NCBI GenBank assembly: GCA_026710105.1 | Contig: JAPORR010000056.1 | Location: 1-55,659, forward strand | Origin: Alphaproteobacteria bacterium | GTDB taxonomy: Bacteria > Pseudomonadota > Alphaproteobacteria > Bin95 | Direction: 5' to 3' | DNA length: 55,659 bases | Part shown: positions 29,841-38,924 of the stretch, piece by piece | Layout of the letters: every line of letters begins with the position of its first letter | How positions within the stretch are numbered: the first letter of the stretch is position 1 | Notes under the pieces: generated by a model | Databases searched by the model: none | Seen by the model: only the letters and a program-made list of their open reading frames with translations | What the model was told of the DNA's origin: nothing | Translations under genes and position numbers: made by a program

Positions 29841-30070
29841 GGGCTCGGGCGCTCTGTCTCGAACGTCCACGTCTGGCCGAGCTTTGCGGCGTACTCGTCC
29901 ACGATGGCGCTCGCGCATGACGTACAGAGTAAGCCGCTGGGGACCGGGGCACCGTTCGGGGCAAACAGAACGCCGGTAGCCCGCTCAGTGCAGCGCGCAT
30001 TCGCGGGGTAGTTCACGCAGGTCGCACCGATACGCACTGCGGCGTGGTAGCGGGCTGAAAGGTCAGTCAT
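29837..30070 (-). CDS. Conserved small zinc-binding-like phage protein on a leftward cassette
   Basis: 77 aa. ARYHAAVRIGATCVNYPANA, then RCTER, LLCTSCA and IVDEYAAKLGQTWTFE belong to a small phage family I recognise but whose role is unknown. Four cysteines (two isolated, then CxxC) suggest a zinc site. Its TAG overlaps the TAA of the rightward gene before it. It has its own upstream promoter (element at 30109-30175), so it is a moron-like cassette in the late operon. Confidence 0.8.
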   Translation of the reverse strand: MTDLSARYHAAVRIGATCVNYPANARCTERATGVLFAPNGAPVPSGLLCTSCASAIVDEYAAKLGQTWTFETERPSP

Positions 30071-30108
30071 GGTCTCGTCTCCGGTAGTGATGCAGGCCGT
30101 TCCTGCAC

Positions 30109-30175
30109 CGTGATTGATACTCTACGCCATCCCGAGAAGGAATGCAACACTTTTCGGTGAGATTATTTTCGGGGC
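30109..30175 (-). promoter_or_regulatory. Leftward promoter element, copy 1
   Basis: On the minus strand TTGCAT (30147-30142) and TAGAGT (30124-30119) are separated by exactly 17 bases. Two 17-bp blocks (on the plus strand CGTGATTGATACTCTAC and AATGCAACACTTTTCGG) and a downstream ATTATTTTC are identical to copy 2 at 38829-38890, while the 15 bases between the blocks differ. Conservation of just the -35 and -10 faces is the footprint of a promoter, probably with a shared activator or repressor. A leader with GGAGACGAGACC precedes the ATG. Confidence 0.75.
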
Positions 30176-30181
30176 AGTCAG

Positions 30182-30187
30182 TAGAAT
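30182..30187 (+). promoter_or_regulatory. TAGAAT -10-like box, leaderless-type start
   Basis: TAGAAT ends 6 bases before the ATG at 30194, and no Shine-Dalgarno sequence is present. It restarts rightward late transcription after the leftward cassette. Confidence 0.5.
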
Positions 30188-30193
30188 CACGGG

Positions 30194-30664
30194 ATGCCGA
30201 CCACCAGCGCCGCATTCCGTCAAGGCCGCTTCGCCGCCCGAAGCAGTGACACCCTGCGGGCGCTGCTCACCATCGCGCACCCCGACTTGGCGACGGTGCG
30301 GCTGGTGGATGACGTGTTTACGCCGTTGCGCTCGAACGGCCAGAGCTTCGAGAACGGGCGACGGTTCGACGCGACGCTCCCGATTGATGACGACCGCGCC
30401 CCGCGTGGGGAGATTGTCATCGACGACCGCTTTGGCAACCTCGGCCGCTCGCTGATTGCGCTTGACTCCCCACCCACCGCGCGGATTCAGATGGTGTTGG
30501 CGAGCGCCCCGGATACCGTGGAGGTCGATTTCGGGGCGCTGGAGATGCGCGACCTCGTGGCGACGCGGGTGCAGGTGTCGGCGACGCTCGGGCTCCCCGA
30601 CCTCGCGCGTGAGTCGTTCCCCGAGCACAGCTTTACGCCGGAGTTCGCGCCCGGAGTCTTCTAG
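30194..30664 (+). CDS. DUF1833-type tail protein
   Basis: 156 aa. [45 protein letters not shown] and [17 protein letters not shown] match the DUF1833 family found just upstream of the tail-tip gene in lambda-like and related tails. It probably joins the tail-tip complex. The next gene begins with a GTG overlapping this TAG (TAGTG). Confidence 0.8.
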   Translation: MPTTSAAFRQGRFAARSSDTLRALLTIAHPDLATVRLVDDVFTPLRSNGQSFENGRRFDATLPIDDDRAPRGEIVIDDRFGNLGRSLIALDSPPTARIQMVLASAPDTVEVDFGALEMRDLVATRVQVSATLGLPDLARESFPEHSFTPEFAPGVF

Positions 30665-33600
30665 TGGGCCTCTCCCGCGAGTTCTTCACGGCCTCCATCG
30701 TCCCGCCACGCGCCGGGGCGGCGTCAGGCGTCGGCAATCAGAGCGTCATCGACAACGCCGACGCGCGCGACCCCTCGTTCTTCATTGGCCGGGTGCGGAA
30801 CCAACCGACACCCTACGGCCCGATTCCGGTGGTGCTCGGCACGCACCGCATGGTGCCCCCGGCCATCTCCCGCCAGGCCGCGGCGCTCGATGGCGCAATC
30901 ACCAACATCGCGCTCACGGTGTGCTGGGGGTACGCCCCACTGACCGTGACTGACCTGCGCCTCGGTGAGATCCCGATTGGCACGTTCGACGATGTGACGG
31001 TCAACACCGAAACGGTGACGCGGGCCGGGGTCGAGGTGGTCATTACCACGCTCACCATCAAGGCCACCGACCAGCTCCTGAACTACATCGACACGCTCTC
31101 GGGGGTGGTCTCAAGCGCGTGCCTCGACTGGGACGACGCGACGGCCACGTGGGTCAACCGGGCGACGAGCAATCCGGCATCGCTCTACCGCTACGCGCTC
31201 CAGGGGCCGTGGCGGGCGCGCCGGACACCGGATGCGGATATCGACCTGTCCGCGCTCCAGGACTTCCACCGCTTCTGCGTCGCCAACGGCTACGAGTACA
31301 ACTTCATCCAGGATGCCCGCTCGACGGTGTGGGACGTGCTGCGCGATGTCTGCGCGGTGGCCCGAGCGACGCCCCGCTGGCGCCGACTCTACACCGTCAT
31401 CGTGGACCGCCCGATTGCCGAGGCCTCGGGGCAAATCACGCCGGTCAACGCGGCGGATATCGAGGTCCGCAAGCGCTACTCCCGCCGCCCCGACGGGCTG
31501 ATGGTCACCTTCGCCAACCGCGCCCAGGGCTGGCGGCGCGACCAACGCACCATCTACGCCGACGGGCGCGACGCCTCCAACGCGCGCGAAGTCGGAGAGC
31601 TGCACCTGAAAGGCGTCACTGACGCGGCGCACGCCTGGAAGTACGCCCGCTACCGCCTCGCGCAAGTGGGTGACGAGACGTGGGTGTGCCGGGTCGGAGA
31701 CGAGCACTTGGAGACGCCGCGCGGCTCGCTGGTCCACGTGCAACACGAGCTCCTGACCGTGGGCTCGGTCAGTGCGCGCGTTCAGGACGTCGAGACGGAC
31801 GGCTCGGACCGCATCACCGCGCTCATCCTCGACCAGCCGGTGGTCCTCGCGCTCTCCGTCGACTACGCGGCCCAGCTCCGCACCGTGGCCGATACCGACG
31901 TGCTGGTGAACCTGAACGTCACGGGCTCCGAGGATGAAATCACCCGGCTCCCGCTCGCCGCACCGCTCGCGGGCACGCCCATTGAGGCCGGGGCGCTCAT
32001 CAGCGTTGGCCAGCGAACGCAGGTCACCCGCCAGGGCATCGTCCGTACCGTGGTCCCCGACCCGGCGTTCGGCGCCCAGATGGAACTCGTGCCCTACGAC
32101 GCCGACGTGTACGCAGCGGAAGCCGGGCCGGTCCCCGCGTTCACCTCGCAGCTTTCGGATGCGCCGACCCGCCTTGCGATGGCGATCCGCCGGGTGGAGT
32201 CGGGCGAGGACACGCTCCGGCTGATTGGCAACGTCTACGAGCCCGCGATTCGGCTGGTCGTCACTCCGGCTGCCGACCCGCGCGCGACCATCGAGGCCGA
32301 GATTCGGGAGTCGGGACAGTCCGCGTGGGAGCCCGCGAGCTTCCGGCGTCGCGCCCGTGACGGGGCCGAGCTTGCCGATATCGACCTGCATCGCACCTAC
32401 GACGTGCGCGCGCGATGGGTGCTCCAGTCGAGCGTCGCGGATGAGACCGCGCCCGTGCCGCGCTCGGGCGTCTCGGCCATGCCGGGGCCGTGGAGTCAGG
32501 TGCTGAACCACGCGGTGCAGGCCAACGTCCCGCCACCCGCGCCGACCGACTTCGCCATCGACGCGAAGCTCGGCGAGATGCGCGAGCTCTCGTGGACGCC
32601 GCCGAGCGTCCCGGACTACGCCGGGGTCCGCATCCGGTACTCGACCGACCTCGACGCCGAGTGGAACGACATGCGGTCCCTCGATTCCGGCGTCATCACC
32701 GCGTCCCCGTACCTCACCGTCCGGCCCGAGGCCGCAGGCACCTACGTCTTCGAGGCGCGGGCGGAGGACACGTCACGGCTCCTGTCGGCCGCGGGCGCCG
32801 CGCGCGTGCAGGTCACGCTCCGGGCCGCGGTCGAGAGCCTCTCCGTCGCCACCGAGGTCCGGTTGCACCAGGTCATCGGCATCTCCGAGGCGTTCCCGTC
32901 CCCGCCCGCGGCCGCGCGCTGGAACCACGGTCGGCGCGAGATGGAGAATATCGGGTCGTGGCAGCAGGACTTCCCCGCCTACAACGCTGCGACCCAGCGC
33001 GTCGCTTGCACGCTCACCACCGCGTTCCAGGACAACACTATCTCCGGGTGGTCGACGGTGCGTGTGTGCGAGCGCGCGGGCGATATCAACGCCGTCTACC
33101 GGCGCGTCACGCCCGGCACGTCCCCGGCCCGACCGACTGCGGGCAACGCGCTTATCCCGGCCGGGTGGATTGACAACCCCGACGACCTGACGGGCGAAGG
33201 CCAAGCGTGGGTGAGCGTCGGGCACCGCCCGCCGGGCGGGACGCGCTGGAACTGGTCGTCCCCCATCCGTATCCCCGCCCTCGACGGACGCCTTGCGGTG
33301 GACGGCACGGCGGGCCGTACGGGGCTTTCCGGGTCGAGCGGGCGCATCACCCGCTCCACCCGCGTCGCCACGCAGGGCGCCGCTGACGCCGCGACCGAGT
33401 GGCACATGAGCGGCACGGCCGACTCGTGGAATGTCGCGCAGCGCGTGGCGACGCTCGGGGGAATCTCGCCTGCCGACCGTCTGCTGATTGAGCGCATCGG
33501 CGCGGGCGGGCTCATCACCCTGTTCCACGACCCCGACAACTGGGGTGATTACACGCTGCGTTCGGTGGCCTTCGCTGCGGGTCAGGCGCGACTCACGCTC

Positions 33601-34932
33601 GACTACCTGGAGCACGTCGGCGGACCGCCTCCGGTCGGTGACGGCGGCGGCACCACGCTCCACGTCCACTTCACGCCGGGCGGTGTGCCGGGGTCGCGCG
33701 AGCTCATCATCTACCGGGTGCTGGCGCTCGCGGACGCTCTGCCGAGCGCTCCGGCGTCGGCAACGTGGGACCACTCGACGGACACCCTCGGCGGGATTGC
33801 CGGGTGGTCACGCACGTTCCCCGCGTACAACCCCGAGACGCAGAAGGTCGCCTGCACGCTGGCGACCGGCTTCGGCAACGACACCCTGTCCGGGTGGTCG
33901 ACGGTGCGCACGTGCGAGTCGAGCGGTGACCTGAACGCGGTCTACCGCCGCGAGCCGTCGGGCACTACGCCCGCGCGTCCGGCGACGGGTGAGGACGCGG
34001 TGCCGACGGGCTGGACGGACATCGGCTCCGCGCTCACGGGCGCGGGGCTCGCGTGGGTGACGGTCGGGCATCGGCCCTACGGCTCGGCCACGTGGACGTG
34101 GTCGACACCATCGCGCATCGCGGCGCTCGATGGCATCGACGGCACCGACGGCACCGACGGCGAGGGCGTGGAGTACATCTTCTGCTCCTCGCCCGACGGC
34201 GTGCGCATTACTGGCGCGGGGAACCTGCCGCTCGCGTCGATGAACTACGACATCGACCAGCTGCGGACTTCGGGTGGCGTCCAGCGCGGGGCCTTCCGGT
34301 ACTACGACGGCACGCCGCCTGACCTTTCGACGACCCGTCCCTACTCCATTCGCTTCCGCCGGGGCGTCGCTGGGCAGCCCGCGCAGAACGACGACATCGG
34401 CGACGTGCCCTGGATTCAAGAAGCGTCGGTGAAGAACGTCGGCGACGACGGCGTGGCCGGCGTCGATGGCCAGCCCGGACAACCGGGTACGCCAGGTGTT
34501 GACGGGCCTCCGGGATTGCGGGGCCTCACCGGCCCTCCGGGGTCCATCGGAGGCATCGGCCCCCCTGGAGGCACGGGGCCTCCGGGATTGCGGGGCCTCA
34601 CCGGCCCTCCGGGGTCCATCGGAGGCATCGGCCCCCCTGGAGGCACGGGGCCTCCGGGAACACTAGGGCCTCCGGGAAGTCCGGGGGGGCCGGGAGCAAG
34701 AGGCGGGCCGGGGCCTCCGGGCGGCGACGGGCCGCCAGGGCCTCCGGGGCCGGGGTTGAGCGGCAGATTCGTTCAGAATGTGCGGGTTACTGCTGACACC
34801 ACAAGGACAGGCAGCGGACAGAATTGCTCGCGGCCGATGGTCAATCGTTTATCTTGGAGCGTTTCAAATCAAGGCTCAAACGGGCTTTCGGGAACCTTGA
34901 CCGTTCATGGAACCGAAACGTGCGTGCGATAG
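30664..34932 (+). CDS. Tail tip / central fibre protein (J-like) with collagen-like C-terminus
   Basis: 1422 aa, GTG start. The N-terminal 400 residues ([58 protein letters not shown]) are of the tail-tip attachment J/TipJ family. Two FN3-like segments follow at about 620-730. Then comes a duplicated module of about 135 residues (about 730-890 and 1015-1165; [20 protein letters not shown] and [20 protein letters not shown]). From about residue 1265 to 1365 there are Gly-X-Y triplets ([20 protein letters not shown]), i.e. a collagen triple-helix stalk, capped by a short Ser/Cys-containing tip. It would be the receptor-facing central fibre. Confidence 0.9.
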   Translation: MGLSREFFTASIVPPRAGAASGVGNQSVIDNADARDPSFFIGRVRNQPTPYGPIPVVLGTHRMVPPAISRQAAALDGAITNIALTVCWGYAPLTVTDLRLGEIPIGTFDDVTVNTETVTRAGVEVVITTLTIKATDQLLNYIDTLSGVVSSACLDWDDATATWVNRATSNPASLYRYALQGPWRARRTPDADIDLSALQDFHRFCVANGYEYNFIQDARSTVWDVLRDVCAVARATPRWRRLYTVIVDRPIAEASGQITPVNAADIEVRKRYSRRPDGLMVTFANRAQGWRRDQRTIYADGRDASNAREVGELHLKGVTDAAHAWKYARYRLAQVGDETWVCRVGDEHLETPRGSLVHVQHELLTVGSVSARVQDVETDGSDRITALILDQPVVLALSVDYAAQLRTVADTDVLVNLNVTGSEDEITRLPLAAPLAGTPIEAGALISVGQRTQVTRQGIVRTVVPDPAFGAQMELVPYDADVYAAEAGPVPAFTSQLSDAPTRLAMAIRRVESGEDTLRLIGNVYEPAIRLVVTPAADPRATIEAEIRESGQSAWEPASFRRRARDGAELADIDLHRTYDVRARWVLQSSVADETAPVPRSGVSAMPGPWSQVLNHAVQANVPPPAPTDFAIDAKLGEMRELSWTPPSVPDYAGVRIRYSTDLDAEWNDMRSLDSGVITASPYLTVRPEAAGTYVFEARAEDTSRLLSAAGAARVQVTLRAAVESLSVATEVRLHQVIGISEAFPSPPAAARWNHGRREMENIGSWQQDFPAYNAATQRVACTLTTAFQDNTISGWSTVRVCERAGDINAVYRRVTPGTSPARPTAGNALIPAGWIDNPDDLTGEGQAWVSVGHRPPGGTRWNWSSPIRIPALDGRLAVDGTAGRTGLSGSSGRITRSTRVATQGAADAATEWHMSGTADSWNVAQRVATLGGISPADRLLIERIGAGGLITLFHDPDNWGDYTLRSVAFAAGQARLTLDYLEHVGGPPPVGDGGGTTLHVHFTPGGVPGSRELIIYRVLALADALPSAPASATWDHSTDTLGGIAGWSRTFPAYNPETQKVACTLATGFGNDTLSGWSTVRTCESSGDLNAVYRREPSGTTPARPATGEDAVPTGWTDIGSALTGAGLAWVTVGHRPYGSATWTWSTPSRIAALDGIDGTDGTDGEGVEYIFCSSPDGVRITGAGNLPLASMNYDIDQLRTSGGVQRGAFRYYDGTPPDLSTTRPYSIRFRRGVAGQPAQNDDIGDVPWIQEASVKNVGDDGVAGVDGQPGQPGTPGVDGPPGLRGLTGPPGSIGGIGPPGGTGPPGLRGLTGPPGSIGGIGPPGGTGPPGTLGPPGSPGGPGARGGPGPPGGDGPPGPPGPGLSGRFVQNVRVTADTTRTGSGQNCSRPMVNRLSWSVSNQGSNGLSGTLTVHGTETCVR
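34504..34647 (+). repeat. Perfect 72-bp tandem duplication in the collagen-like segment
   Basis: 34504-34575 and 34576-34647 are identical, encoding 24 residues or eight Gly-X-Y triplets each. Identity at the DNA level implies a very recent duplication or gene conversion. Unequal recombination here would change stalk length. Confidence 0.9.
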
Positions 34933-34941
34933 GAGGAAGAC

Positions 34942-36519
34942 ATGGCGATATTTGATCTGACGGAGCGAGTCATTGGCTATGGCTTGAGAAACGCTCACGT
35001 CAAAGGGCTGATTGTGCTTCCTTCGGGCTTACATGAAATGTTGATGAGCAGTGACTTCATCAGCTTTGCCCCTAGATATCAAAGCGGAAATTTTTCATGG
35101 GAATACGATGGCCCTTTCGATGCTAGATGGTGGGCGGACTTTGTGAGGTGGAATCCATATGAACGGCCTGGGATTGCGCTCGGAGTTGGCACCGAATACA
35201 CCGAAGACGGGAAGCTGGTTCCATCCGTGATTCAGGTTTACGCCGCCGATCCTAACGCATCTCCGAAACCTGATTGGTCCACTGTGGAAAATTGGGCGCG
35301 CGCCGAAAATCTTGATTTGCATGGAAATGATGGATACGAATCAACCGCGATCAAAAAATCAAGAGATCGTGCGCTTGCTTCTCACATTCACAACGGGAAA
35401 ACGTTACATACAGGCGAAGGCCTTGTGCATATGCCTGCGCTAATTCAGCTCGGGGCAAACACGCAAGCCGGATCTCGAATGCCGCGCGTGGTCATGCGCG
35501 AAGAAGAATCGCACGACGCAGTAGACTTCTGGACACATAGCGCCATCGCGCCCTACATCGGCAGGATTGCCGAGCGCACGAACGAAGTTGAATCGGCACG
35601 AAACATCGTGCGGAAACGCGCCGAAGGTTTGCGGGCATTGATCCTCGACCCGAACGGCGGGCTCGCGGCGACGGCGACGGACGATGAAAAGCTGGACGCG
35701 CGTGAAGAAGCGTGGATGCAGCGTGAATCGCTGCTTGCCGAGAACAACCTCGACGCCGCTATCGCCGCCGAAGTCGAAAAGCTCCGCAACACCCTCCCCA
35801 CCGACCTCCCCACCCTCAAAGCCGTCCTCACCGAGCGCCTGGAGTCCGCCGCGACCGGCCACCAGAAGACGCTCAAGGGCGCGCTGTCGCAGCAGGCCAT
35901 CGACAACTGGGCGGCGTGCGTAGACATGGACGTGGCGCTCCAGGAGGTGTCGAAGCAGTGCGTCCTCGGAAGTATCGAGATTGACCGGGTCGAGGAAGCC
36001 ACCGCTACGTTCCGCAAGCTCTCCGGCGCATGGCAGGCGATGACGCCACCGGACGGGACGACGTTCGACCACGAGGGCGACGACCCACCCGCGACTGACC
36101 TCGGCGAGAACAACGAGTGGTATCGCCAGCGCGTCGGGAACGCCACCGCCAAGACGGCGTTCGATACGGCGGTCGCGGCCATCCAGAACGTGCGGGCCGC
36201 GAACACGCCGCACTGGACCATTGAGGGCGTGGACTACGACGAGTCGCACCCGCTTACCCCCATCGCCGTCACCGGGCGCTCGGTGACCATCATCGCGCGC
36301 CACCCGACGGGGGCGACGGTCGAGGGCAATGTCCGCCTCGGGGTGCTGGGCGCGCCGCTGTCGAGGACGACGATTGCGCTCACCGACCCGACCTCGGCGG
36401 GTGGGCGGTACAACGTGCCGTCACTGGCCGATGGTGAGTCGGTGACGTTGGAGGCGCAAAGCGGTTCGATATGCGGGCCGAGCCGGGTGTTGATAGCGTT
36501 GACTGCGCCGAGCCCGTGA
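34942..36519 (+). CDS. Accessory tail-fibre-like protein, mosaic
   Basis: 525 aa, preceded by GGAGGAAGAC. Residues 1-235 (KGLIVLPSGLHEMLMSSDFI, then GLVHMPALIQLGANTQAG) are encoded by distinctly AT-richer DNA than residues 236-525. The second part is helical (REEAWMQRESLLAENNLDAA, LPTLKAVLTERLESA) and ends with an Ig-like strand region (VTIIARHPTGATVEGNVRLG, LSRTTIALTDPTSAGG). The AT-rich half continues the AT-rich tip of the upstream gene. No family is recognised. Position after the tip gene suggests a fibre or a fibre chaperone. Its stop lies in palindromic motif copy 2. Confidence 0.65.
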   Translation: MAIFDLTERVIGYGLRNAHVKGLIVLPSGLHEMLMSSDFISFAPRYQSGNFSWEYDGPFDARWWADFVRWNPYERPGIALGVGTEYTEDGKLVPSVIQVYAADPNASPKPDWSTVENWARAENLDLHGNDGYESTAIKKSRDRALASHIHNGKTLHTGEGLVHMPALIQLGANTQAGSRMPRVVMREEESHDAVDFWTHSAIAPYIGRIAERTNEVESARNIVRKRAEGLRALILDPNGGLAATATDDEKLDAREEAWMQRESLLAENNLDAAIAAEVEKLRNTLPTDLPTLKAVLTERLESAATGHQKTLKGALSQQAIDNWAACVDMDVALQEVSKQCVLGSIEIDRVEEATATFRKLSGAWQAMTPPDGTTFDHEGDDPPATDLGENNEWYRQRVGNATAKTAFDTAVAAIQNVRAANTPHWTIEGVDYDESHPLTPIAVTGRSVTIIARHPTGATVEGNVRLGVLGAPLSRTTIALTDPTSAGGRYNVPSLADGESVTLEAQSGSICGPSRVLIALTAPSP

Positions 36520-36533
36520 CGTAACGTCACCCC
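36516..36533 (+). promoter_or_regulatory. Palindrome-bearing motif GTGACGTAACGTCACCCC, copy 2
   Basis: 15-bp palindrome GTGACGTAACGTCAC with CCC to its right. The TGA stop of the preceding gene (36517-36519) is inside it, and the next ATG is at 36536. The placement across a stop and just before a start resembles stoperator-like sites of some phages. Confidence 0.8.
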
Positions 36534-36535
36534 CG

Positions 36536-36706
36536 ATGCAGCGCCCCGAATCCAGCACCGTCGCCAAGGGCAACGCGAGCCCCAGGTACCTCCGGCTCCG
36601 GCGGGAGGTGCGGCGCAGGCACTGGATTGCGAGGCAGTCGATTCCGTGGATTGCGAAGTCCACCGGGCTCTCGACGAAGGTGGTGCGGGAAATGCTGCGA
36701 GACTGA
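36536..36706 (+). CDS. Small helix-turn-helix-like basic protein, 56 aa
   Basis: Begins MQRPESSTVAKGNASPRYLR. The second half (RHWIARQSIPWIAKSTGLST, then KVVREMLRD) reads as helix-turn-recognition helix with many arginines at the front. The start lies three bases after motif copy 2, without a Shine-Dalgarno sequence. Another small HTH gene (46031-46228) ends in copy 3, so HTH proteins and this motif keep company; direct binding is a guess. Confidence 0.65.
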   Translation: MQRPESSTVAKGNASPRYLRLRREVRRRHWIARQSIPWIAKSTGLSTKVVREMLRD

Positions 36707-36722
36707 CACGAGGAGGAAGGCG

Positions 36723-37073
36723 ATGTTGAAACAGACCATTACGGACAATCCGCTGGATCTACTCAAGATGATATGGGTAGACGGCCAGGACCAGTCTCAA
36801 GAGTACGATGGCTGGCCGCTGGAACTGCACGTGGTCAAGCACTGTCTTGAGGTGAATGGCGTCAACATGGACGACCTAGCGGCGCTCTGTGACGACTCGG
36901 AGGACGCCCGCGAGGCGCTGGCGCTGGGCAAGCCGAAGATGCCAAGCATCGCCGGCCCCGAAGGCCCGCCGGGACGGTCCGGCCCCAACGGCGAGCCCGG
37001 TGGCCGTGGCCTGCCCGGCCCGCGACCCGGCATCATGGGGCCGCAGGGGCTGGCCCACGAGGCGGCGTCGTGA
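36723..37073 (+). CDS. Small protein with short collagen-like segment
   Basis: 116 aa with a strong site (GAGGAGGAAGGCG). Residues 1-75 are helical and acidic (NPLDLLKMIWVDGQDQSQEY, LAALCDDSEDAREAL). Residues 79-112 are collagen-like (GPEGPPGRSGPNGEPGGRGL, PGPRPGIMGPQG). A short trimerising stalk on a small fibre is likely. Its GTG-coupled neighbour and a hydroxylase-like gene follow directly. Confidence 0.75.
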   Translation: MLKQTITDNPLDLLKMIWVDGQDQSQEYDGWPLELHVVKHCLEVNGVNMDDLAALCDDSEDAREALALGKPKMPSIAGPEGPPGRSGPNGEPGGRGLPGPRPGIMGPQGLAHEAAS

Positions 37074-37348
37074 TTACCCACGTCCTGTTCTGCACCACGT
37101 CGGGGCGCGAGCCTCCGCCGCTGCCGGGCATCGGCCTGACCGACAAGGCATGGCACCACCACCCGCCTCGCACGAGCACGCGCGGGCTCGCGTGGATGGC
37201 GATGTACGACGATGGCCGCTGGCAGGGGCCGTTCCTCATGCCGCTCTCGATGCGCACCGAGGGGCCGAACGGGGACTTTCGGCCGCCGTTCGAGTTCATC
37301 ACCCGCGGGAAGGAAGGCCGCGACCGCGTGCCGTCGTTCTCGGCCTGA
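37070..37348 (+). CDS. Hypothetical protein between collagen-like gene and oxygenase
   Basis: 92 aa; GTG start overlapping the previous TGA (GTGA). Compact, aromatic and Pro-rich (KAWHHHPPRTSTRGLAWMAM, YDDGRWQGPFLMPLSM). No family recognised. The coupling places it in one translation unit with the collagen-like protein and, one base later, the oxygenase. Confidence 0.7.
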   Translation: MITHVLFCTTSGREPPPLPGIGLTDKAWHHHPPRTSTRGLAWMAMYDDGRWQGPFLMPLSMRTEGPNGDFRPPFEFITRGKEGRDRVPSFSA

Positions 37349-37349
37349 C

Positions 37350-37898
37350 ATGACCGACACCCGCTGGCGCGAGTTCCCTGCGCTTCTCGACGCGGGTGAG
37401 CGCCGCCTGGTGATGGAGGCCGCCGCCGCGATGCCGGAGGTGGCCGCGGCGACCGGTGAGGACAACAACCACCGCGACCCCCGCATCCGGCAGTCCATCA
37501 TTCGCTGGCTTCCGCGCGACGACCCGACGTTCGACTGGCTGTTCGCGCGCATGGACGCGACGGTGGAGGCTGCCAACGCCGCCGAGTGGCAGTTCGACTA
37601 CATGCGCGAGGGCAACCCGAACTTCCAGTACAGCGAGTACCGCGACGCCGGGAGCCACTACGCCGGGCACCAGGACACGTTCTGGGACGGCGCAGATCTA
37701 CAACGCAAGCTCTCGTTCACGCTGCTCCTGGTGCCTGCGCTCGCGGGTGGCCAGCTCTACATCGAGCGCACCCCGCTCGCGCTGACCCCCGGCGACGCCG
37801 TGGTGTTTCCCTCGACGCTCTGGCACACGGTGGCGCCGGTGACGGTCGGGGCACGCATCAGCGTGGTCGGGTGGTATGACGGGCCGAGGTGGCGCTAG
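37350..37898 (+). CDS. 2OG-Fe(II) oxygenase, prolyl-4-hydroxylase/PiuC-like
   Basis: 182 aa from MTDTRWREFPALLDAGERRL. The iron triad is visible: H107 and D109 in GHQD, and H159 in LWHTV. R169 (GARISVVGW) fits the 2-oxoglutarate salt bridge. Flanking strands NFQYSEYRDAGSHYAGHQDT and LSFTLLLVPALAGGQLYIER are those of the P4H/PiuC double-stranded beta-helix. It uses 2-oxoglutarate, O2 and Fe(II) to hydroxylate a substrate. Two collagen-like proteins are encoded nearby, so proline in Gly-Pro-Pro is a candidate substrate; lipid, sugar or nucleobase targets remain possible. Confidence 0.85.
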   Translation: MTDTRWREFPALLDAGERRLVMEAAAAMPEVAAATGEDNNHRDPRIRQSIIRWLPRDDPTFDWLFARMDATVEAANAAEWQFDYMREGNPNFQYSEYRDAGSHYAGHQDTFWDGADLQRKLSFTLLLVPALAGGQLYIERTPLALTPGDAVVFPSTLWHTVAPVTVGARISVVGWYDGPRWR

Positions 37899-38035
37899 CG
37901 GCGAAATGGTGTAGGATGTGAGCTCAAGTGACGACAAGCGCCACTCCTCCGACTACCCCTGACCGAGGACGGACCCATGTAACCCCTACTAGGGCAGGAG
38001 CTCGTAAAGCAGTAGGAGCCAGCCGAGAAGCTCGC
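37899..38035. other. Short intergenic gap with an isolated start-stop pair
   Basis: No convincing gene. On the plus strand TAGGAT (about 37911-37916) is promoter-like and GAGGACGGACCC is followed by ATG TAA (37977-37982), a start directly followed by a stop. On the minus strand a 16-codon frame (37989-38039, MSELLGWLLLLYELLP) overlaps the next stop as ATGA but is too short to judge. Confidence 0.35.
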
Positions 38036-38230
38036 TCATGGCCTCACCCCTACCCACCTCAGTAGCTTCCTCCACCCGCGAGGGCTTCCGGTCGCAACCT
38101 CCACTGTCGTCTCGAAGCCGCGCTCAACTGCGGAGAGGAATGGCCCCGAATCTCCCGCGTACCCATACTTCCCGGCCTTCCCTTTCTTCCCCGCTGCCTT
38201 GAGTAAGGCCTTGCGTTCTGCGTAGGTCAT
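38036..38230 (-). CDS. Small basic hypothetical protein, cassette gene 3
   Basis: 64 aa, starting MTYAERKALLKAAGKKGKAG. Lys/Gly-rich N-terminus and a basic C-terminus (RGWRKLLRWVGVRP) suggest nucleic-acid or membrane association. ATGA overlap with the HTH gene upstream shows co-translation. No family recognised. Confidence 0.7.
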   Translation of the reverse strand: MTYAERKALLKAAGKKGKAGKYGYAGDSGPFLSAVERGFETTVEVATGSPRGWRKLLRWVGVRP

Positions 38231-38625
38231 CTCGACATCTCCTTGCCCTTATTCCCGTGCCCCCGCGGGCGTCTCGGAATGCCGCGCCGCACCAGCACTT
38301 GCCGGACTCCCTCGACCGTCCGATAGCCGTAGCGTGTCGCCAGCTCCCCGAGCGATGCCCCGTTGGCGTAGTCGGCCACGAGCGCATCCTGCTTTTCCAC
38401 GCTCGACTGCGGTGGCCGTGACGGCTTCTCGGGCGGTGCGTCCGGGGCCACGTCGGCCCGCGAGAGCCGCACGTCCCGGCCCTCGACTACGGCTCTCAGG
38501 TGGCCGTTGTGCTGGCGGCGGAAGCCCTCGGCCTTCCCCTGGCTGACGCGCACCAGTCCGCCCATGTCGGTCTGGACGAAGGCGCGCTTGCCTCGGAGGA
38601 CGAGGCGGAGTTCGTGAGCAGTCAT
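38227..38625 (-). CDS. Helix-turn-helix protein, cassette gene 2
   Basis: 132 aa from MTAHELRLVLRGKRAFVQTD (ATGA overlap with gene 1). Residues about 77-120 are an HTH of the Hin/Sigma-like type (VEKQDALVADYANGASLGEL, ATRYGYRTVEGVRQVLVRRG), followed by a basic tail. The N-terminal half is strand-rich. A regulator carried on the leftward cassette. Confidence 0.75.
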   Translation of the reverse strand: MTAHELRLVLRGKRAFVQTDMGGLVRVSQGKAEGFRRQHNGHLRAVVEGRDVRLSRADVAPDAPPEKPSRPPQSSVEKQDALVADYANGASLGELATRYGYRTVEGVRQVLVRRGIPRRPRGHGNKGKEMSR

Positions 38626-38780
38626 CGGGCGGTCACGGACCGGACGGTGTACGTCCGGCCCATGCGCTCGGTGAGGACTGCGGCTTGCGCGTCGGCGTCG
38701 GCGCGGGTGTCCCAAGTCCGAACTACGGCACCATCGATGGGTGAGACGACTGCGAACTGCGGGGTGGTGGACTTGGACAT
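38622..38780 (-). CDS. Small beta-hairpin-like protein, cassette gene 1
   Basis: 52 aa from MSKSTTPQFAVVSPIDGAVV; GGAGG lies 8 bases before the ATG. Pattern: strand, helix (TRADADAQAAVLTERM), strand (TYTVRSVTAR). It is first behind the leftward promoter copy 2. No known function. Confidence 0.7.
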   Translation of the reverse strand: MSKSTTPQFAVVSPIDGAVVRTWDTRADADAQAAVLTERMGRTYTVRSVTAR

Positions 38781-38828
38781 GGCGGGCCTCCTTGAGAGGT
38801 GAGCGGGCGGGATTGCCCTTGCCGTCAA

Positions 38829-38895
38829 CGTGATTGATACTCTACACGACCCCGAAAACGAATGCAACACTTTTCGGGAATTATTTTCAGGGGTA
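38829..38895 (-). promoter_or_regulatory. Leftward promoter element, copy 2
   Basis: TTGCAT (38867-38862) and TAGAGT (38844-38839) on the minus strand, 17 bases apart. The two 17-bp blocks match copy 1 at 30109 base for base, with a differing 15-bp spacer. It drives the three-gene cassette 38780-38036. Confidence 0.75.
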
Positions 38896-38900
38896 GGTCA

Positions 38901-38924
38901 CCGGGGCGACGGACGCCGCCCCGG
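38901..38924. terminator. GC-rich 8-bp hairpin without T-run
   Basis: CCGGGGCG (38901-38908) pairs with CGCCCCGG (38917-38924), 8-base loop. It lies behind the cassette promoter and before the next rightward gene. Terminator function is uncertain. Confidence 0.35.

Noticed and set aside
37989-38039. 16-codon hydrophobic frame on the minus strand with ATGA overlap
   Set aside because: Too short to separate from chance; noted only within the intergenic description.
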